Source: Chromera velia (taxonomy: Eukaryota; Sar; Chromeraceae). Taken from it: a stretch of 25,239 nucleotides of DNA. Below are positions 1 to 9,437 of this stretch, in pieces. The stretch lies in contig JAHBMJ010001474.1 of the NCBI GenBank assembly GCA_018398765.1, positions 5,001-30,239 of the forward strand, read 5' to 3'. Made by a program: the position numbers and the translations under genes. Each line of letters begins with the position of its first letter. Within the stretch, counting starts at the first letter, position 1. The notes beneath the pieces are model-generated. The model did no database searches and was not told where the DNA came from. It saw only the letters and a list, made by a program, of their open reading frames with translations.

Positions 1-181
1 CGCGCGCATGTATACGGCTTGGAGGAAAGGGACTGAGAACGAACGTACGTGACGGCACCTGGTGGCTTTCAATTAGGTCCTAAGCTAGGGAGTCTGGGCT
101 GACAGGAGGGGCCCAAAAGGAAAATGATAAAAGACATCGCTTAAAAAGGAGTGAAAAAGAGGAGGCAAGGCAGGGAGTAGA

Positions 182-575
182 GAAAATCTGACAGTGCTTC
201 GCGGCAGTCTCTGTTCTCGTTCCGAGTCTTTGCAGGACGGGAGGGAAGGAGAGGAAGGAAGGAAAGAAAAGAATCAAATTTGTTGGGAGAAGGGTTTAGA
301 GTGAGGCCTCGGGAATGGGAGACTGAAAATCTGAGCAGCGCTTCGCGGCAAGGTCCGTTTTCGTTCCGAGTTGAGTTTTTGTCCGAAGGACGGGACGGAC
401 GGAGTGAAGCAGGGGGAGGCAGGGAGAGGGACGTGAGAAAGGAATGAGACTAAAAATGAAAAGGACAGGCTGGGGAGGCTGGCGACTGAGTGAGTGACAC
501 TTCCGGACCCAGAGGCTGTGTGTCGCTGCAATCATCTGCCATCCGTCCCAAGGTCGGTTTTCGTTCCCGGATTTC
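182..575. repeat. Diverged dispersed repeat core, early copies
   Basis: A core with 'GCTTCGCGGCA' followed by 'TTCGTTCCGAG' occurs at about 182-226 and again at 325-370. A shorter relative carrying 'AAGGTCGGTTTTCGTTCC' lies near 550-568. The same core in altered form ('ACTTCGTGGCAAGG') recurs in the 248-bp duplication downstream. The copies are diverged, which suggests an old local repeat family. No terminal repeats or coding capacity are visible. Confidence 0.6.
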
Positions 576-663
576 ACGACTGGGGCAGGAAGGGAAAGAT
601 CATGCGAGGGTCTCAGGTAGGAGGGGACTGCAAGTCGGCTGGTAGACTCGTCGGATTGGAAGG

Positions 664-1143
664 GCCTGGAGTGAATTCTCTCGGGATTTTGGAGAAAAGC
701 GCCTGACACGAGTTTACTAGGAAATCCAAAATTCGGCAACACTTCGTGGCAAGGTCTGTTCGGAATCGAGATTCTACAAAGGGGACGGAACAGAAAGGAA
801 GCTAGCAGGCGCTTGACCTGGGCTGATGGGTCGAGAGGGGGTGGGCTGTGGGAGCTGGTCGGGTGAGGTCTGGGAAGGGAGGGGGGCTGTGAAGAATGGG
901 AAAGACAAGAGGCCTATAACAAATTTTCTCGGGATTTTGGAAAAGGGCGCCTAACACTCGTTTACTAGGGAATCCAAAATTCGCCAGCACTTCGTGGCAA
1001 GGTCTATTCGGAATCGAGATTCTACAAAGGGGACGGGACAGAAAGGAAGCTAGCAGGCGCTTGACCTGGGGTGATGGGTCGGGTGGGAGCGGGCTGTGGG
1101 AGCTAGTGGGGTGAGGAGCTGGGATGGGAGGGGGTCCGTGAGG
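664..1143. repeat. Tandem duplication with 248-bp spacing
   Basis: Bases about 664-895 and 912-1143 align with a constant offset of 248. Shared landmarks include 'CTCGGGATTTTGG', 'TTTACTAGG', 'AATCCAAAATTCG', 'CTTCGTGGCAAGGTCT', 'GGAATCGAGATTCTACAAAG' and 'GAAGCTAGCAGGCGCTTGAC'. The copies differ by scattered substitutions and small indels, so this is a moderately old segmental tandem duplication. Apparent minus-strand peptides that resemble each other across the copies are explained by the duplication and are not evidence for a gene. Confidence 0.85.
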
Positions 1144-2570
1144 AAGAGAAGAGATAGGGTCGAGAATGAGAAAGAAGAATGGAGAGGGACGTCAGAACTA
1201 CACAGCAGGCCCGACCCATCCACCCACTATCCCCCCCCCATGCAACTGCACGCAAGCACTCGACAGGGTCAAGGGGGTGCACTCGCAGGGACAGCAGGGA
1301 CAAGGGAGGGGAGCGCACCTTGGGGGACTTGGACACGATCTATGGTTGGACACGAAAGATATGGATGCCGATCGTCAATTTTTGTCTGCAGAGATGGGTT
1401 AGAGCAGAAAATTTGAAACTACGCGCACACAGTCACATCCGGGGCACCCCCCCGCAAGAGGCAACCCTTTTGTGGTATCTGACTAGTCTTAGACAGAAAA
1501 TGAAAAAGGGAATCCGGGGACAAAAGAGAGAACGCATCTATTGTTCCCTCAATGAATCAAGGACCCCAAAAGATGTATAGACGTTCAAACGAACGGGGAG
1601 AGACGGATGAAAAAAAAAAAAGAGAAAGAGCAAAGCGACAAAACCGGGAGAAAAAAAAGAAAGAAACTGCGGTACGGGAAGGAAAGGGACTTGCACGAAG
1701 GTCCAGCCACATAACAGTGGGGGAGGCTCCAAAAGATGAAGAGACAAAAAGACGCAAAGGCAACCGAGGGAGAGAGGAAATGAGAAAGACGGACAGACAA
1801 ACCACGCCAGATACGCAGACTAAAGAAAGAACACGTCAGACAAGAAAGGTCCCATTGTCCTTTTCGATAGCAGCTGCTCTTACCTGTCAAACGCGTCTTG
1901 CTTGTTGTTCTCGATTTCTCTCTGCTCCCTTCTGCCTTTGTTGAGTCACCTGCAGTGATCACAATCAGGCAGCGAAAGAACAAAGACTATGAGTGAGCAC
2001 GTGAAATGACTCCATGAAAAATGAATAAAGAGCCTCTGGCCCTTTAAGGTGGCCGGAAAGCCGGGAGGGGAGCACGATTGCCTAGCTGCCATCTGCAGAC
2101 AGGTGTCCATGGAGAGGCTCCGGGATGCACAACAGAAAAGAAAAACTGAATCGTTTTGAGTGTCCTCTGGACAAGACTTTGGAGGAGAGACGGGCAGAGC
2201 TTGTGTCAAGACCGCCGCTGCGGTCGGCGCTAAAGACAAGAACATTGACTGACCAATGCTCTCGACGACCGCGCCAGAGAGATCATGAGAAACTGAAGAA
2301 ACGTCATGGAGGGCAGATGGCACAGCGCAGAACCAACCGGAAGTCTGCACAAAGAAACAGAGCAGAGCCAGGAGGCAGAAGAGGCGTATGTATTATGTGT
2401 CTGCATGCATGTGTGACCGAAGACACGGGGTGCGGTCTGCGTGCGCATTGTCGGCGTGCAGACACTTGCGTAGGATGGTATGAAAGAAAAGGACCTCGGA
2501 CTCTCTTACAAGATTGTCGACACAGAATGACACAGAGACTAGCATTTGGAATGCGGATGGCCCGGGGCTG

Positions 2571-2601
2571 CGAGAGAGAGAGAGAGAGAAAGAGAGAGAG
2601 A
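2571..2601. repeat. (GA)n microsatellite
   Basis: A GA dinucleotide tract of about 30 bases with one interrupting A. It produces an artificial Arg-Glu run in one overlapping frame. Confidence 0.9.
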
Positions 2602-3190
2602 CGGAGACCGGAGGGGAGATTGGGAGATTCCAAGGGATACACTGTCTAGCTGTCGGTCTAGCTCCTTCTGATGCCTAGGTCGGTTGTCTGTCTGCTTGTC
2701 TCCGAGTCAGTAGACAAAAATGAAGAGGGGTCCGGGGATGTGTTGGTCTGAGGGGCGGACAGGACAGTAAGGGAGGAGAGAGGAGGAAAGAGGGCAGAAA
2801 AGAGAGAGAGGGGGAAGGGCAGCAGCAGAAACAGAAACAGGGGCCAAAACGAAGGCAAGCAAAGGGTGAAAAAGAGGGGGGCTGTGAAAAGCAGGGGGAG
2901 AGAGAGGACTGGAGGGGACTCCGAGGTGGGAGGGGAGGGGCGGATAGGGGTCATCCGCTCTCCACGTCTTCGCCCCCCTTGTAGAGTGTCTGTCTATTTC
3001 AAAAAATTGTTGCATTTCAGCCTTCTCTTTCTGTCTCTGGATGTCTTCTGTCTATTTGTCTACACACAAATGGAGGGGCTGACGGAAGGGGGGGCAAAGC
3101 CGCGAGGAGAGACGGTAAGAAGAGCGAACAAGAGGGTCTAGGAGGGATTCTGAAAAGATGAGGGAGGGCCAGGAATGGAAAAGAAAGGAA

Positions 3191-3235
3191 GGGCAAGGCA
3201 AGGCAAGGCAAGGCAAGGCAAGGCAAGGCAAGGCA
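3191..3235. repeat. (GGCAA)n pentanucleotide repeat
   Basis: More than eight consecutive copies of the pentamer GGCAA, degenerating at the right end into 'CGACGAGGCGAG'. Repetitive peptide frames on both strands come from it and should not be read as proteins. Confidence 0.92.
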
Positions 3236-3515
3236 CGACGAGGCGAGAGAAGCGGGCGAATGGGAGAGAGGGAAACCGAAACGAAGGAAGAGAAAAAAAG
3301 TGAATGGATGGGGAAGGGAAATGGGAGCGAAGCGAAGAAATGGTAAGGGGGACGAGATGTGCAGACCTGAATGACATTGTGTCCCCGTGTCTACTGATCT
3401 CCATGCATTTCCCCCCCTTTTGGTCCCCCGTCCGGCTAGAGAGCTGACCTGACAATCAAATGCGACCACAAACCCGCTAAGACGGAAAGTGCAGAGAAGG
3501 GCACGGGAGGCTTGC

Positions 3516-3833
3516 TGTGCTCTTCAGGGAGATGTCGTCGACGCATGCACTTTCCCTTCTGTCAGGGAGACGCCATCCACGCATGCACTTTCCCTTCTGT
3601 CAGGGAGACGCCGTCCACGCATGCACTTTCCCTTCTGTCAGGGAGACGCCGTCCACGCATGCACTCTCCCTTCTGTCAGGGAGACGCCGTCCACGTATGC
3701 ACTTTCCCTTCTGTCAGGGAGACGCCGTCTACGCATGCACTTTCCCTTCTGTCAGGGAGACGCCGTCCACGCATGCACTTTCCCTGCTGTCACGGAGACG
3801 CCGTCCACGCATTTACTTTCCCTTCTGGCAGCA
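3516..3833. repeat. 38-bp minisatellite, about eight copies
   Basis: Period-38 units begin with 'ACGCATGCAC' at 3541, 3579, 3617, 3655, 3693, 3731, 3769 and 3807. A degenerate half copy precedes 3541 and the last copy is partial. Units differ by only a few substitutions, such as ACGTATGCAC at 3693, so the array is young or homogenised. Because 38 is not a multiple of three, the array reads open in all three + frames with a 38-residue peptide period; this is a composition effect and I do not call it a CDS. Each unit carries the palindrome GCATGC and the string GAGACG (see findings). Confidence 0.93.
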
Positions 3834-4253
3834 GCGGACGGGTGGGGCTGCCGCAAAGCACGGAGAACGCGAGCAGCAGCCTGCAAGTAGAAGAGAGGGA
3901 CAAACATCTGATAGCGTGCCCATATGTTCAAAGGGGAGGGGGCAAAGGAGGCGGCGACCCTCTGTCTCTTCACAGTTGGGGGATTGAGATCAACTCACAG
4001 AGAAGGAGGTCTTCTGAGGGACTCCACACGGCCTTCGGGGTCCTCAAAGAAAGCCTCTCTCCACGCCTCACAAGCAGAGAGGGCCCCAGGAGAATCTTCG
4101 GATCATTTCACGTCGACAGCGAAGAAGAAGAGTCAAACTAGGAGTCAAAACAAGGCCCCGGGTTGAAGATGCAGTGCTAGCCGTCTCCAGAGGGAGACAG
4201 GAGGAAAACTCATCTCCTAGGTGCACGGAGACGCAAGAGAAACAAGTTCCTCA

Positions 4254-4710
4254 TCAAGTACGGGAAAAGGCGCCATCTGCAGTACACAATAGGAGCAGAA
4301 ATGGCCCAGAGAGATGTGAAGTTGGAACAGTTTTTGCAGGGACGTAATCCACCCGTTCAAAATAATTATGGAGAGGGTCGAGATCCGACCTGATGTTCTC
4401 TCCCCCGAGCGCGAGGATCACCGTCGACCTACTGCAGGTCCATACGTACACATCTGGCTGCTCCAGTGAGGGTGATCGAGACGCTGCGGTGCTTCGAAGA
4501 TCTTCGAGGCACGCGCGCACAGACAGCAGGGAGGCAAAGGAGACCAATAAATACATGCGAGCAGATTTTCCTGTCTCCCCTTCCCCAAAATGGCAGGAGT
4601 CGGATAAAAGGACCATTGAAGAACAGTCCAACCAACAAACAAGAAAGTTCCTCTATGAATGGCAGGCGGCGAGCTGGCTTTCTAAAAACAGCTGCTGTAT
4701 TGTCGTATAA
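4254..4710. other. Overlapping open frames on both strands, unrecognised
   Basis: A + frame from the ATG at 4393 to the TAA at 4708-4710 (105 aa) and a - frame over 4254-4631 (125 aa) overlap almost completely. Both have ordinary, non-repetitive amino-acid composition, unlike most shadow frames in the window. The + frame contains a run of mixed charged residues and ends just before the presumed promoter of the cyclin gene. I see no conserved motif and no clear splice junctions. One of the two may be a real exon or short gene, with the other as its shadow; I cannot tell which. Confidence 0.25.
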
Positions 4711-4793
4711 TAATCGTCTCTGGCTCTTTTAATATCTTTTAATTGGCTTGAAATTGCTCTTCTTTTTCTTTTTGTTTTTTCTTGCTGCCGCAT

Positions 4794-4835
4794 CACACGT
4801 GGCCCGCGCGGCCCCACACGTGGCCCGCGCGGCCC
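4794..4835. repeat. Perfect 21-bp tandem duplication with CACGTG
   Basis: Two identical 21-bp units lie end to end. Each contains the E-box-type hexamer CACGTG followed by a GC-rich block with the palindrome CCGCGCGG. The duplication lies about 450-490 bp upstream of the cyclin start codon, in a GC-rich block unlike the flanking DNA. Confidence 0.9.
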
Positions 4836-4840
4836 CGAGC

Positions 4841-4930
4841 CATGCACGGTAGCCCAATTAAACCGGGAGCTGGACGGAGACGCGGGCGCGCGTATATAGA
4901 CGGAGAGGATCGAACGAAGCGCATGCACGG
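4841..4930 (+). promoter_or_regulatory. Probable core promoter of the cyclin gene
   Basis: A CCAAT-like string (AGCCCAATTA, near 4850-4860) is followed by a GC-rich stretch and the TATA-like hexamer TATATA at 4893-4898. The nonamer CATGCACGG occurs at 4841-4849 and again at 4922-4930, bracketing these boxes. Position and orientation fit transcription toward the cyclin start at 5288, giving a 5' UTR of a few hundred bases. The boxes are seen directly; the promoter role is inferred. Many alveolate promoters lack TATA boxes, so the TATATA may be chance. Confidence 0.35.
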
Positions 4931-5287
4931 AGCCGGCTGGGGCCGCAGATCAGCAGAGGGCCAATTATTAATAAGGACTCAAAAGAGCCGGAAAAATGGT
5001 TGTGTGCGCGTGCGTCATCGTGCGTCAGTTGCCAGTTGCCTTTTGCATCGTGACTTCTTCCCGCATCTTCATGCATCTTCCCTCCTTGTTCTCCCCCCCT
5101 CCCGGTGAAACAGAGCAATAGTGAGGCATGTTGACGAAGACGAAACAAGTATAGCTGTGAGGCAGTATTGGACCGTGGAATGACGAGCCCTGTTGTGTTT
5201 CGACAGTTTTTTTGTTAAGTCCAGATCTTCTAGGGCTCGACCAACTCATCAACCTCCTCCGGTTTAAGTTAAGCTAAGCTTGCGACC

Positions 5288-6160
5288 ATGTACTTCCAAA
5301 AGGGCCCTCAAAAACCTTTGGAAGAGATGGGAACCTCCAGAGTTCACGGCTTCCTGAAAAATGAAAACTCCTTTGACTCGAGGTGGAGTCGATTCGGTCA
5401 GTCATAGATTCTCTCTGTCCCCACCCTCCCTGTTGGGTTTCGTGCAACAATCTGTGTGTCTTTTTCTTTCCATTTCTTCTCTGCAGACGTGCTGAAGACG
5501 GGGGAGCGGTATGTTCCCGGTGCATACCCTGAAGGGAGTCCGATGAACATGGAGCAGCGACAAAAAGTGGTGCAGTGGATGAGTAGAGTGTGCTCCAACC
5601 TCAACTGGCTGAAGTCGACCTATATGGTGGCTGTGAACATTCTCGATCGGTTCATCCTGATCGGAAATCCCGCAGACGCCCCGAGCAGACTGCCTATCTA
5701 TTCAGTCACTGCACTTTTCCTCGCAGCCAACATTACGGTCAGCCAGTCTCGCACGTCTTTGCCGTTTTTGGAAAGATTCAGCCATCCCGTCTCCTTCTCA
5801 GCCCACTCAAATGAAACATACCGATGCTGTCGGAAAGACGCCGATTTGAAGAGAAACGCTGTACCGTTTCAGTAGAGTTGCGGTGAGGGTCATGAAAATA
5901 CCTTTTCTTTCAATTTGTGGCGCATCAGACATGAATAGAAAGGGGGGAGGGAAGAGTCTCCAATTCTTGGGGTGTTGGGTGAGTTGGAGAGACAGACAAA
6001 CTCGAGAAAGTTGGGTAGCATCCGGCAGAGAGGGAAGGGAAACAAAAAAGTCCAAGAAGAGATGGGATGGAGGAGTCTCAAGATCATATAAGAGACGGGA
6101 AGGAAAGAAATGGGAACCGAACAAATCGGCAAGAAATTTCTTGGATTCTAGGCCCCCCCT

Positions 6161-6199
<39 letters not shown>

Positions 6200-9004
6200 T
6201 GCGTGTGTGTGTCCGTGTGTATCTGTCTGTTTATATGTCTTTCTGTCTGTTTGTGTGAGTGCAGGAACTCTTCGACGAGCAGACAATCCCCCCCCTGACA
6301 GAATTTGCGGAATCTGTTCCGTACGTCAACTCACTCACAGAGGTCACCAGAGCACAGCTGCAGGTCCTGGGAGCACTGGGGGGAAGCATGCAGTCCCGCT
6401 CTCCCTTCGATTTCTTCACCGGATTTCTCAACTCTCTCCGCACAGTAGCCACACAATGGGAGGAATACAGAAACGCATACGAGGAGTACCTTCATCATCA
6501 TCAGCAGAAAGAGGAACTTGAGAGAGAGTGCGCTTCCCTCATGAAACCCCGATTCTCCCACGGAGGGCGGATGAGCGCGGGGACCTGTCCCTGCGGCTCT
6601 ACCGCCTGCCCCTCCCCAACAAGCTCCATGGGGGCGTCCCCTATCAACTGCTGCTGGACAGATGGCGGTTCCTACTGCCGCAGCCTCAGCTGTGCATCCA
6701 CCGCAGCCCCATCCACCCGCGTGTCCCCAACCGGTTCCACTTCCCTCCACCCCTCCGCCTCCTTTTCTTCCATGTCCGCCGTCTCCCCCACAAACAAGTC
6801 CGAGGTGGCAATGGACCTCGATGATGAATTGACGCGGTCCCACTCCCACGTCTCCTCCTGCAGCTCTGCCAACAGCTCTTCCCACAGCCTGGATCTTCAG
6901 ACTGAACAGCACCGTCTCACCCAACTGCTACAGCAGGAGAAAAGGGGGGGGTCAGGTAAGAGACCCCTTCCGAGAGGACTGTCAGCCCGTGGGTCCATGC
7001 ACCGCCCCCCTGCGCTGTCTCTGCGGAGTGACGTGAACACCTGCGGGTCCGAATGCAGTCGTGAGTGGGGGGAATGTCCGGTTGCCTGTACTGCCGTAGA
7101 TGACCCATCCCCCCTCGACTCCGATGGGACAGACAGTATCTCCTACTCCTCCGACGAGGACAGTCCCCCCGACCAGAAGTCTGTCCCCTACCCCCCCCGT
7201 CTCCCCCGCGGCCTCTCTGGGCTCCACCTAGGCCAGAAGCGGGACCGGGGGGGGATGCCTCTAGACGATTGCAGAGCTGTCCTCAGAGAGGGCGAGCATG
7301 GGGGGGATGTGGATATGACCGCCGAGTCGGGCATTGCGGGCATCGAGAGTGGTGAGACTGTTTCCCCCACCTCCGACCTTTTTTTCCTGGGTGCAGGGGG
7401 AGTGGGGATGATGGACCCTCTGGGGGGGGACGAGGGTGTACCTCCCGAAAAGCCCACAGCTGGTCGGATCTGGTCTGAACTCTACGTATCTCTCCTGTCT
7501 TCCCAGGGAGACCTAGACCGTCTCTTCGCACGCACAGATGCGATGCTCGATGCAGCGCATTTCTACGCCATCTCCCTTCACTTCTCTGCGCCCGTTCTGG
7601 GGGCAGCTGCTCTGCTTGAGCAGATTGTCGCCCTCAGAGGTCTCCTGATGGGGGTAGTGTCAGAGAGGGGGGAGGTGTGTCCGGATGCACTCGCGTCGTT
7701 GACTCTGGATTTCGTTCGTGAGATTTGCGGTGTCGACACGGAGATGGATATGCAGTTCGAACTCGAGTTCGGGGAGAGCTGGAGCGAGACGGTCGCACGA
7801 TGCCGCGAAGCTCTGGGGAAGATGACCAGAGAGGTCGGTGCGGTCGACAGGGAGGCAGTAGGCGTGCTCTCTCTTCATCTCTTTTCTTTTGCGTGCTTTT
7901 TTTCGGTCTTTGTCCGGCTCTTCGGGAAATTTTGTTTGTTGAGGCTCTCATCTGTACAGTTGTCGTCACCTGCTTTCTCTCGCCTTTCTTCCTTCGTCTG
8001 TCGGCATGCGTGTACGCGCGTGGAGACCGTCTCCCTTGAGTGACTAACAGACTCTGACAGACTCTCTCTCTCTCTCTCTCTCTCTCTCTGGCTGTGTCCC
8101 TGTGTGTGTGTGTGTGTGCGCGCGCGCGCAGGTGATTGCCCCCGACCTCCTGGAGCCTCCTGACAGCTTTCAGCAGACGCTGGAGAAGCTGGAGAGGGAG
8201 AGACTGAGATCCGGATCCAGGGGCAAGAAGGTGAGTGATGGAGTGGATGGGTGCGTTCCTGAATCGAGGGAGGTACAGTTGTGTATCGGTTTGGCATCTC
8301 AGCAACTCCAGAGAGAAACGGATGGCGCAAGTGAGCAGACAAGGAAGACACACACAAAAGGAGGGGTGTACTGCCGGCCTCCCTGCCCCTGTTGAAGTGA
8401 CATCGAAAGCTCTATCCAGACCGTGAGGTGGTCGCCCTTCTCCTCTCCGCGTTTTCCATTCTTCCCCTCCCCCCCTTCTGTTCTGTCCTCCGTACCATCC
8501 GTCCTTCCTTTCTTCATCCGATCGATCGATGGCTTCTTTGGATTGATTGTGCAGGCAACTCTGGCCAGTCACAGGCAGCTGTGTCTCCACGAGTTCCGCA
8601 CCTTCGAATATTCCACTGAACCCCTCATGCCCTCCTCGCCTCCTCCTCCGGCCGTTTGCAACGTTCCACCTCCAGCAGCAGGAGGGCAGCTCTTGAGGGG
8701 GTCCTCCTCATCGGCCTCCACCTCCGCCGTGCTCCTCTCGAAGAAGCGACTCATCCAGCACCAGCAGCAGATGCAGATGCAAAAGCAGATGCACGACTTA
8801 GTCACACCTGCAAATGCCACTCCGAGACTGTTTCTCCAGAAGCACTCCTCCTCCTCGCTGCTGCAGATGCAGCCTCACCAGTCGCACCACAGGCACTCGC
8901 GCGAGAGACTGGTGTCGCCTCTGGACGACACCCGGGAGAGCGGCAGGATGGGGGGCATGTTGATGGGTGGGGGTGTGGGGGGAGTGGAGTTGGGGATGCA
9001 CTGA
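5288..9004 (+). CDS. Divergent cyclin with long internal insertion (five exons)
   Basis: Exons are 5288-5396, 5487-5737, 6265-7857, 8132-8230 and 8555-9004. All junctions agree in phase (1, 0, 0, 0) and give about 833 aa. Donors are GTCAGT, GTCAGC, GTAGGC (or GTCGGT at 7834) and GTGAGT; all acceptors are CAG. The start is an ATG in a purine-poor context with an in-frame TAA 18 bases upstream. Residues about 55-180 form the first cyclin box: a basic/hydrophobic helix ending in VVQWM, then AVNILDRF, then ALFLAAN, then the PPLTEF segment and SPFDFF. Residues about 205-525 are Ser/Pro/Gly-rich, likely disordered, with an acidic patch. Residues about 535-640 (TDAMLDAAHFYAISL, LGAAALLEQIVAL, ETVARCREAL) fit the remaining helices of the second cyclin fold. 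The C-terminus is Gln/Met- and Ser-rich. Cyclins bind and activate cyclin-dependent kinases. The usual CDK-contact lysine is replaced (see findings), so cell-cycle or transcriptional subclass is not assigned. Confidence 0.85.
5397..5486 (+). other. Cyclin intron 1
   Basis: A 90-base phase-1 intron. The donor is G|GTCAGT and the acceptor is a pyrimidine tract ending CTGCAG. The G at the end of exon 1 joins AC at the start of exon 2 to give a GAC (Asp) codon. In-frame stop TAG lies 9 bases into the intron, which supports splicing rather than read-through. Confidence 0.75.
6162..6218 (+). repeat. (TG)n tract in cyclin intron 2
   Basis: A TG dinucleotide tract with a few interruptions sits about 45-100 bases before the acceptor CAG at 6262-6264 of the 527-base intron 2 (5738-6264). 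The remainder up to the acceptor is TCTG/TTTG-rich. The tract occupies the place of an ordinary polypyrimidine tract and branch region. Confidence 0.85.
8061..8131 (+). repeat. (CT)n-(TG)n-(CG)n tract abutting a 3' splice site
   Basis: In cyclin intron 3 a CT tract (8061-8090) is followed by a TG tract and then five CG steps, ending directly in the acceptor CAG at 8129-8131. Alternating purine-pyrimidine DNA of this kind can adopt Z-form; that is general knowledge and not shown here. The downstream exon reads in phase, so the acceptor is credible despite the CG-rich context. Confidence 0.85.
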
Positions 9005-9227
9005 ACGAGTGTTTGTGGGGAGAACAAAACGAAAGAAGGAAAGTCAAACGTGTGACAGAACTTTTCTTTCTTTCGTTCTTGCAACTCCACACGACAGCAG
9101 GCCCTGCTGTGCTTTCAGGCATCCTCTCTCTGCTTCTTCCCTCTTCCTGACTGTTGTCTGCTTCCCCATGCGCTCCCTCTGGATTCTTTGGTTTTTTTGT
9201 TGGTGTGACTTCCCCCTCCCATTCCCT

Positions 9228-9405
9228 ACTACTGACTGACTGACTGACTGACTAACTGACTGACGGACTAACTGACTGACGGACTAACAGACTGACTGAC
9301 TGGCGGACTGACAGACTGGCGGACTGGCGGACTGACTGACTGACTGACTGACTCACTGACTCACTGACTGGCGGACTGACTGACTAACTGACTGACGGAC
9401 TAACT

Positions 9406-9437
<32 letters not shown>

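Larger units (their letters stand above)
1..3350. other. Purine-rich region without a resolved gene
   Basis: The + strand is dominated by G and A runs, so the - strand is pyrimidine-rich. In the rest of the window pyrimidine-rich strands coincide with the sense strand of introns, so this stretch may be intron or UTR of a leftward gene; that is inference. Open frames of 60-170 codons occur on both strands (for example 2125-2649 on + and 1946-2350 on -), but they overlap one another, are compositionally biased, and match no family I recognise. I see no convincing exon with paired splice sites here. Confidence 0.5.

Noticed and set aside
296-990. Minus-strand protein family suggested by similar peptides at 296-742 and 802-990
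   Set aside because: The similarity is fully explained by the underlying DNA duplication; the frames are not otherwise constrained.
735-1030. tRNA-derived SINE in the 248-bp repeats
   Set aside because: On the minus strand 'TCTCGATTCC' vaguely resembles a pol III B box, but there is no A box at a proper distance and no cloverleaf.
3489-4141. Three long + frames with a 38-residue repeat (133-209 codons)
   Set aside because: A 38-bp tandem repeat without stops is open in all three frames by construction, and the same peptide motifs rotate between frames, so this is not evidence of a protein.
7634-8590. 318-codon minus-strand open frame
   Set aside because: It is antisense to the cyclin exons and crosses its introns, with repeat-derived His-Thr and Arg-Glu runs. 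The + strand carries clear cyclin motifs and matching splice phases.
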